Source: Candidatus Sumerlaea chitinivorans
GTDB taxonomy: Bacteria > Sumerlaeota > Sumerlaeia > Sumerlaeales > Sumerlaeaceae
Reading direction: 5' to 3'
Length of the DNA: 64,000 nt
Assembly: GCA_003290465.1 (NCBI GenBank)
Contig: CP030759.1
Coordinates: forward strand, 660,672-724,671
The notes below the pieces were generated by a model. That model made no database searches. It was not told where the DNA came from and worked only from the letters and a program-made list of their open reading frames with translations. The position numbers were made by a program, and so were the translations under genes. Shown in pieces: positions 61,691 to 64,000 of this stretch. The first letter of the stretch is position 1. Every line of letters begins with the position of its first letter.

Positions 61691-63491
61691 CCATCGGCCT
61701 CTCAAGCAAAGCTGGCACGTGGCAATGAGCTTGCCTTAGCTGACACCGACTCTTGGAAAAAGATTTCCCTGTTACGTGCTTCTTGGCCTCAGCGCCTTGT
61801 GGGGTCAGGGTGATTCCAAGCCTTTGCAGAAGCGTTCCCTTCGCTCGCTCAAGCTGAACGATGGATTTGTTATAGTCGATAATTGCGCGGAGGAGATTGC
61901 TTCGCGCACTGGCAAGAGCCGTTTGGAACTGAAGGACTTCGAAACTCGTCGCAAGGCCGACTTGCTGGCGGCGCATTCCTGTTTCAACCTTTTCGCGGTT
62001 AAATTCGACTGTGGCTTTGCCGACTTCTATTTGCTGGCGGTTTGTTTCTACGGCTCGCAGCGACGCGCGAACATCCTGAATGATGTCGTTATGCACTTTC
62101 TGCATCATTACTGCTGCCGATTGGACTCCTTTCTCTGCCTGCAAATAGCGATATCGAGCGGCTCGGTTCTGCAGGGGGTAGCTGAACTGAATGCCTATGC
62201 GCCAGTTGCCATAATCGTTCCCGGTGGTGCCTTCCCACGCGTCGCCTGCGGTATCGTCGGCGCTTATCGCTAAATACCGAGCGAAGAGATCGAGTTGGGG
62301 AAGTTTTTGATTGCGGGCAACCTCCCGACGGATTTGAGCCTGCTCGAGTTGGAGGCGGATTTGCTCAAATTCCGGCCGATAGAGAAGGGCATCCCGAATG
62401 TACTGCTCTTCTTTGCCGCGGACTGGGTACTCTGGTACTTCCGGTAAGTCCAACGGAACAAGCGTTACATCCTGCATTTCGGTAATCTCAGCGAGTTGGT
62501 TCTTCAGCTGATCGCTGATATCCTCCACTTGCTGGAGGGCAGTAATTAGTAATTGCTGTCGAGCCGCAACGTCAGCTTTGGCTTGTAGAACATCAAGTTC
62601 TGGAAGAACGCCTGCGTTGAATTTCGCTGTATTTACTCGCAAGAGTTCTTGAGCTTGGGCAAGAGAGATCCGCAGCACGTCTACGTTCGCTGTGGCGTAG
62701 ATAAGCTCATAGTAAGTTGTGATCGAGCGGGTCAATTCTGCGAATAATTGCCCACGATACGCCTCCTTCGCAATCCGCTCGCCGTACTGTGCCAGCAGGA
62801 TCCCGGATTCAGTGACGAATCGCCCGGCATTCTTTAGCAGAGGTTGGGAGACTTGCACACCTGCACCGGTTGCGTAGTAAGGGCTAAAATAGAGCGGATT
62901 GTTATTTTCGATTGTGGACTGCTGAAAGAGGAGTTCAATCAGTCCTCCGGAGGGAAGAAGCTGACCCACTGACATTTGAGCCGAATAATCCCGTTGTTTT
63001 AGGCTCTCTGGTTGACCAGTTGGTGGGCCATTCTTGTAGGGGACAGGTGTGTTGGTGCGGTCAACTCCCACCGTCCCCCCCAGTCGAAGATCATAAATGC
63101 CTTTCTGGGCATTCACCTCATCTTTGGCCGCCTCTCTGGAAAGCTCCGCAACCTTGATGTTAAGGTTCTTGGCTAAGGTGCGCACAACAACTTCGTTAAG
63201 TCCGATCGTAAGTTTTCGTGGGCTTCGCGTGTGCAGATACGCTTCGAATTCGGCAATGTCCGGCAGCCTTAGTGATCCTGTGGTCTCAACGCTTAAAGCA
63301 GTTCCAGTGAGCGTTGTCCCGGTTGCGTGATGTTCGAGCTGGGAAACCGAGGACACAGCAGGCGTTTCCCCCGTCGAGGCAGTGGTAGTGTCGTCAAACG
63401 ATCGTGCTGATGCTGCACTTGTGATAACGCTACAGACCGTAAGGAAAGCGACAAACAATGTTACCTTGCGCACAAAACACACTTCGGGCAT
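61662..63491 (-). CDS. TolC-family outer-membrane efflux protein
   Basis: This protein of about 609 residues has a signal peptide (VTLFVAFLTVCSVITSAASA) and the tandem OEP repeats of TolC: LNVKVAELSREAAKDEVNAQ-like helix starts (LNIKVAELSREAAKDEVNAQ), QVSQPLLKNAGRF, LAQAQELLRVNTAKFNAG, QKLPQLDLFARYLAIS and IDYNKSIVQLERAKGTLLQR. About 75 residues before the first repeat are Thr/Ser-rich and unusual. No RND or ABC pump or membrane-fusion gene is beside it. Start is ATG 63491 (GAGG 6 bases before), with 63494 and 63512 alternatives. Confidence 0.9.
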   Translation of the reverse strand: MPEVCFVRKVTLFVAFLTVCSVITSAASARSFDDTTTASTGETPAVSSVSQLEHHATGTTLTGTALSVETTGSLRLPDIAEFEAYLHTRSPRKLTIGLNEVVVRTLAKNLNIKVAELSREAAKDEVNAQKGIYDLRLGGTVGVDRTNTPVPYKNGPPTGQPESLKQRDYSAQMSVGQLLPSGGLIELLFQQSTIENNNPLYFSPYYATGAGVQVSQPLLKNAGRFVTESGILLAQYGERIAKEAYRGQLFAELTRSITTYYELIYATANVDVLRISLAQAQELLRVNTAKFNAGVLPELDVLQAKADVAARQQLLITALQQVEDISDQLKNQLAEITEMQDVTLVPLDLPEVPEYPVRGKEEQYIRDALLYRPEFEQIRLQLEQAQIRREVARNQKLPQLDLFARYLAISADDTAGDAWEGTTGNDYGNWRIGIQFSYPLQNRAARYRYLQAEKGVQSAAVMMQKVHNDIIQDVRASLRAVETNRQQIEVGKATVEFNREKVETGMRRQQVGLATSFEVLQFQTALASARSNLLRAIIDYNKSIVQLERAKGTLLQRLGITLTPQGAEAKKHVTGKSFSKSRCQLRQAHCHVPALLERPMATIHERPMQ

Positions 63492-63522
63492 CATTCCCCT
63501 CTTCGTTCCCATGAAATTGTCA

Positions 63523-64000
63523 TCAGGGGTGAACTTCAACGGTGATACGATTGCCAGAGCGATCCGTGATTCGTAGGTCTAAGGCCTGAAACTCGGCCAG
63601 AGCTCGTTCCAAAACAGAGTAGTCTCGTGAGGTCAGGACACTGAGAATTCCGACGTCGCCGTAGAAACTTCGGACAAGGCAGCGCGTGCCTTTGCCCAAA
63701 AACGTCTCAATCTGCCGAGCGATTAACTCAAGATCATTTGCCCGTACGTTGGTGAACATAACCTGAAACTTCGCTTTTTCCAGCTGGGTCTGTGCCCATA
63801 CGATTCCTGCTTGGCCCGCAAGATTTTTGTACGCGACTCGCATGGCATTCCGGATGGCCTCATCCCTCGCGACTCCAGCATCCTTCTCGCTCGCGCGTTC
63901 GACGACTTCTGTCCGCGCAAGCTCAGCCCCGTCGTCGGCTCGTGCCACTCGCAGTTCAACCCGACTTTCGTAAGTGGCGATTGTATCGTACAGGACCTCT
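63523..64000 (-). CDS. Hypothetical protein, truncated at window edge
   Basis: The frame is open to the right edge and gives the last 158 residues. It shows VLYDTIATYESRVELRVARA, RDEAIRNAMRVAYKNLAGQA, KFQVMFTNVRANDLELIARQ, a YGDVGILSVLTSRDYSVLE segment and a final RITDRSGNRITVEVHP. Two successive alpha-beta units look like the repeated N/C domains of outer-membrane assembly or stress proteins, but I do not recognise the family. It lies 31 bases upstream of tolC on the same strand, so the two are probably co-transcribed. Confidence 0.62.
   Translation of the reverse strand, partial: EVLYDTIATYESRVELRVARADDGAELARTEVVERASEKDAGVARDEAIRNAMRVAYKNLAGQAGIVWAQTQLEKAKFQVMFTNVRANDLELIARQIETFLGKGTRCLVRSFYGDVGILSVLTSRDYSVLERALAEFQALDLRITDRSGNRITVEVHP

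Overview
The window looks like chromosomal DNA from a free-living, Gram-negative-type bacterium of roughly 55% GC. It carries a TolC-type outer-membrane channel, several lipobox lipoproteins and an L,D-transpeptidase. Housekeeping genes are scattered in short operons: glnE, sdhC, scpA/scpB, nadD, lysS, zapA, recR, carD, rsfS/yqeK, purB/purN, pgk, thrC and tRNA-Tyr. DUF4416, a DUF7033-type polysaccharide deacetylase, a golvesin-domain amidase, a lipoprotein with a pseudopilin-like CPSGG tail and a CarD regulator together suggest an environmental lineage outside the well-studied phyla, in the PVC/Sumerlaeota/Omnitrophota neighbourhood. That placement is a low-confidence inference because no rRNA gene is present. 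I see no rRNA, CRISPR array, insertion sequence, phage or conjugation gene.

Layout. 1-3.8 kb: the 3' end of glnE, a lone sdhC with its own terminator, an Nfu-type Fe-S protein and two overlapping GT4 glycosyltransferases. 4-7.1 kb: a macrodomain gene and the site-2 protease-scpA-scpB operon. 7.2-10.9 kb: a prenyl synthase-nadD-DedA/PAP2/LssY fusion operon, divergent from an RsuA/RluB pseudouridine synthase. 11.8-16.7 kb: an N-terminally extended deoC, lysS, a zapB-like/zapA pair, recR, an ACT-domain protein and a small basic protein. 16.8-27.8 kb: a permease/DUF4416/GT-C operon, carD, rsfS, yqeK, a large GGDEF hybrid with a degenerate kinase, an AEC carrier, a DoxX-like protein and an MFS transporter. 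28-33.4 kb: a secreted Gln/Gly-rich repeat protein and a secreted amidase with a golvesin insert. 34-40.3 kb: an M16 peptidase pair, a GT4, an SGNH hydrolase and an L,D-transpeptidase. 40.7-45 kb: a DnaE-like protein that has lost its polymerase catalytic residues, a secreted cyclophilin, FmdB and a small protein. 45.3-52.5 kb: GT-C and polysaccharide deacetylase genes, a lipoprotein and two secreted proteins. 52.5-64 kb: purN-purB, a lipoprotein, DUF3891, comF-pgk, tRNA-Tyr, thrC with two unknown genes, a nucleosidase-like protein, TolC and an edge-truncated gene.

Functional themes. Envelope and surface biogenesis dominates: glycosyltransferases, prenyl-phosphate handling, peptidoglycan amidase and transpeptidase, TolC and secreted repeat or beta-rich proteins. 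Four items deserve a second look: the DnaE homologue with an intact PHP domain but no recognisable polymerase catalytic triad (40681-43836); deoC with an amphipathic N-terminal helix resembling a microcompartment encapsulation peptide (11816-12724); the DedA-PAP2-LssY fusion (7193-9262); and the GGDEF protein built on a pseudo-kinase and an Asp-to-Glu receiver (22223-24730).
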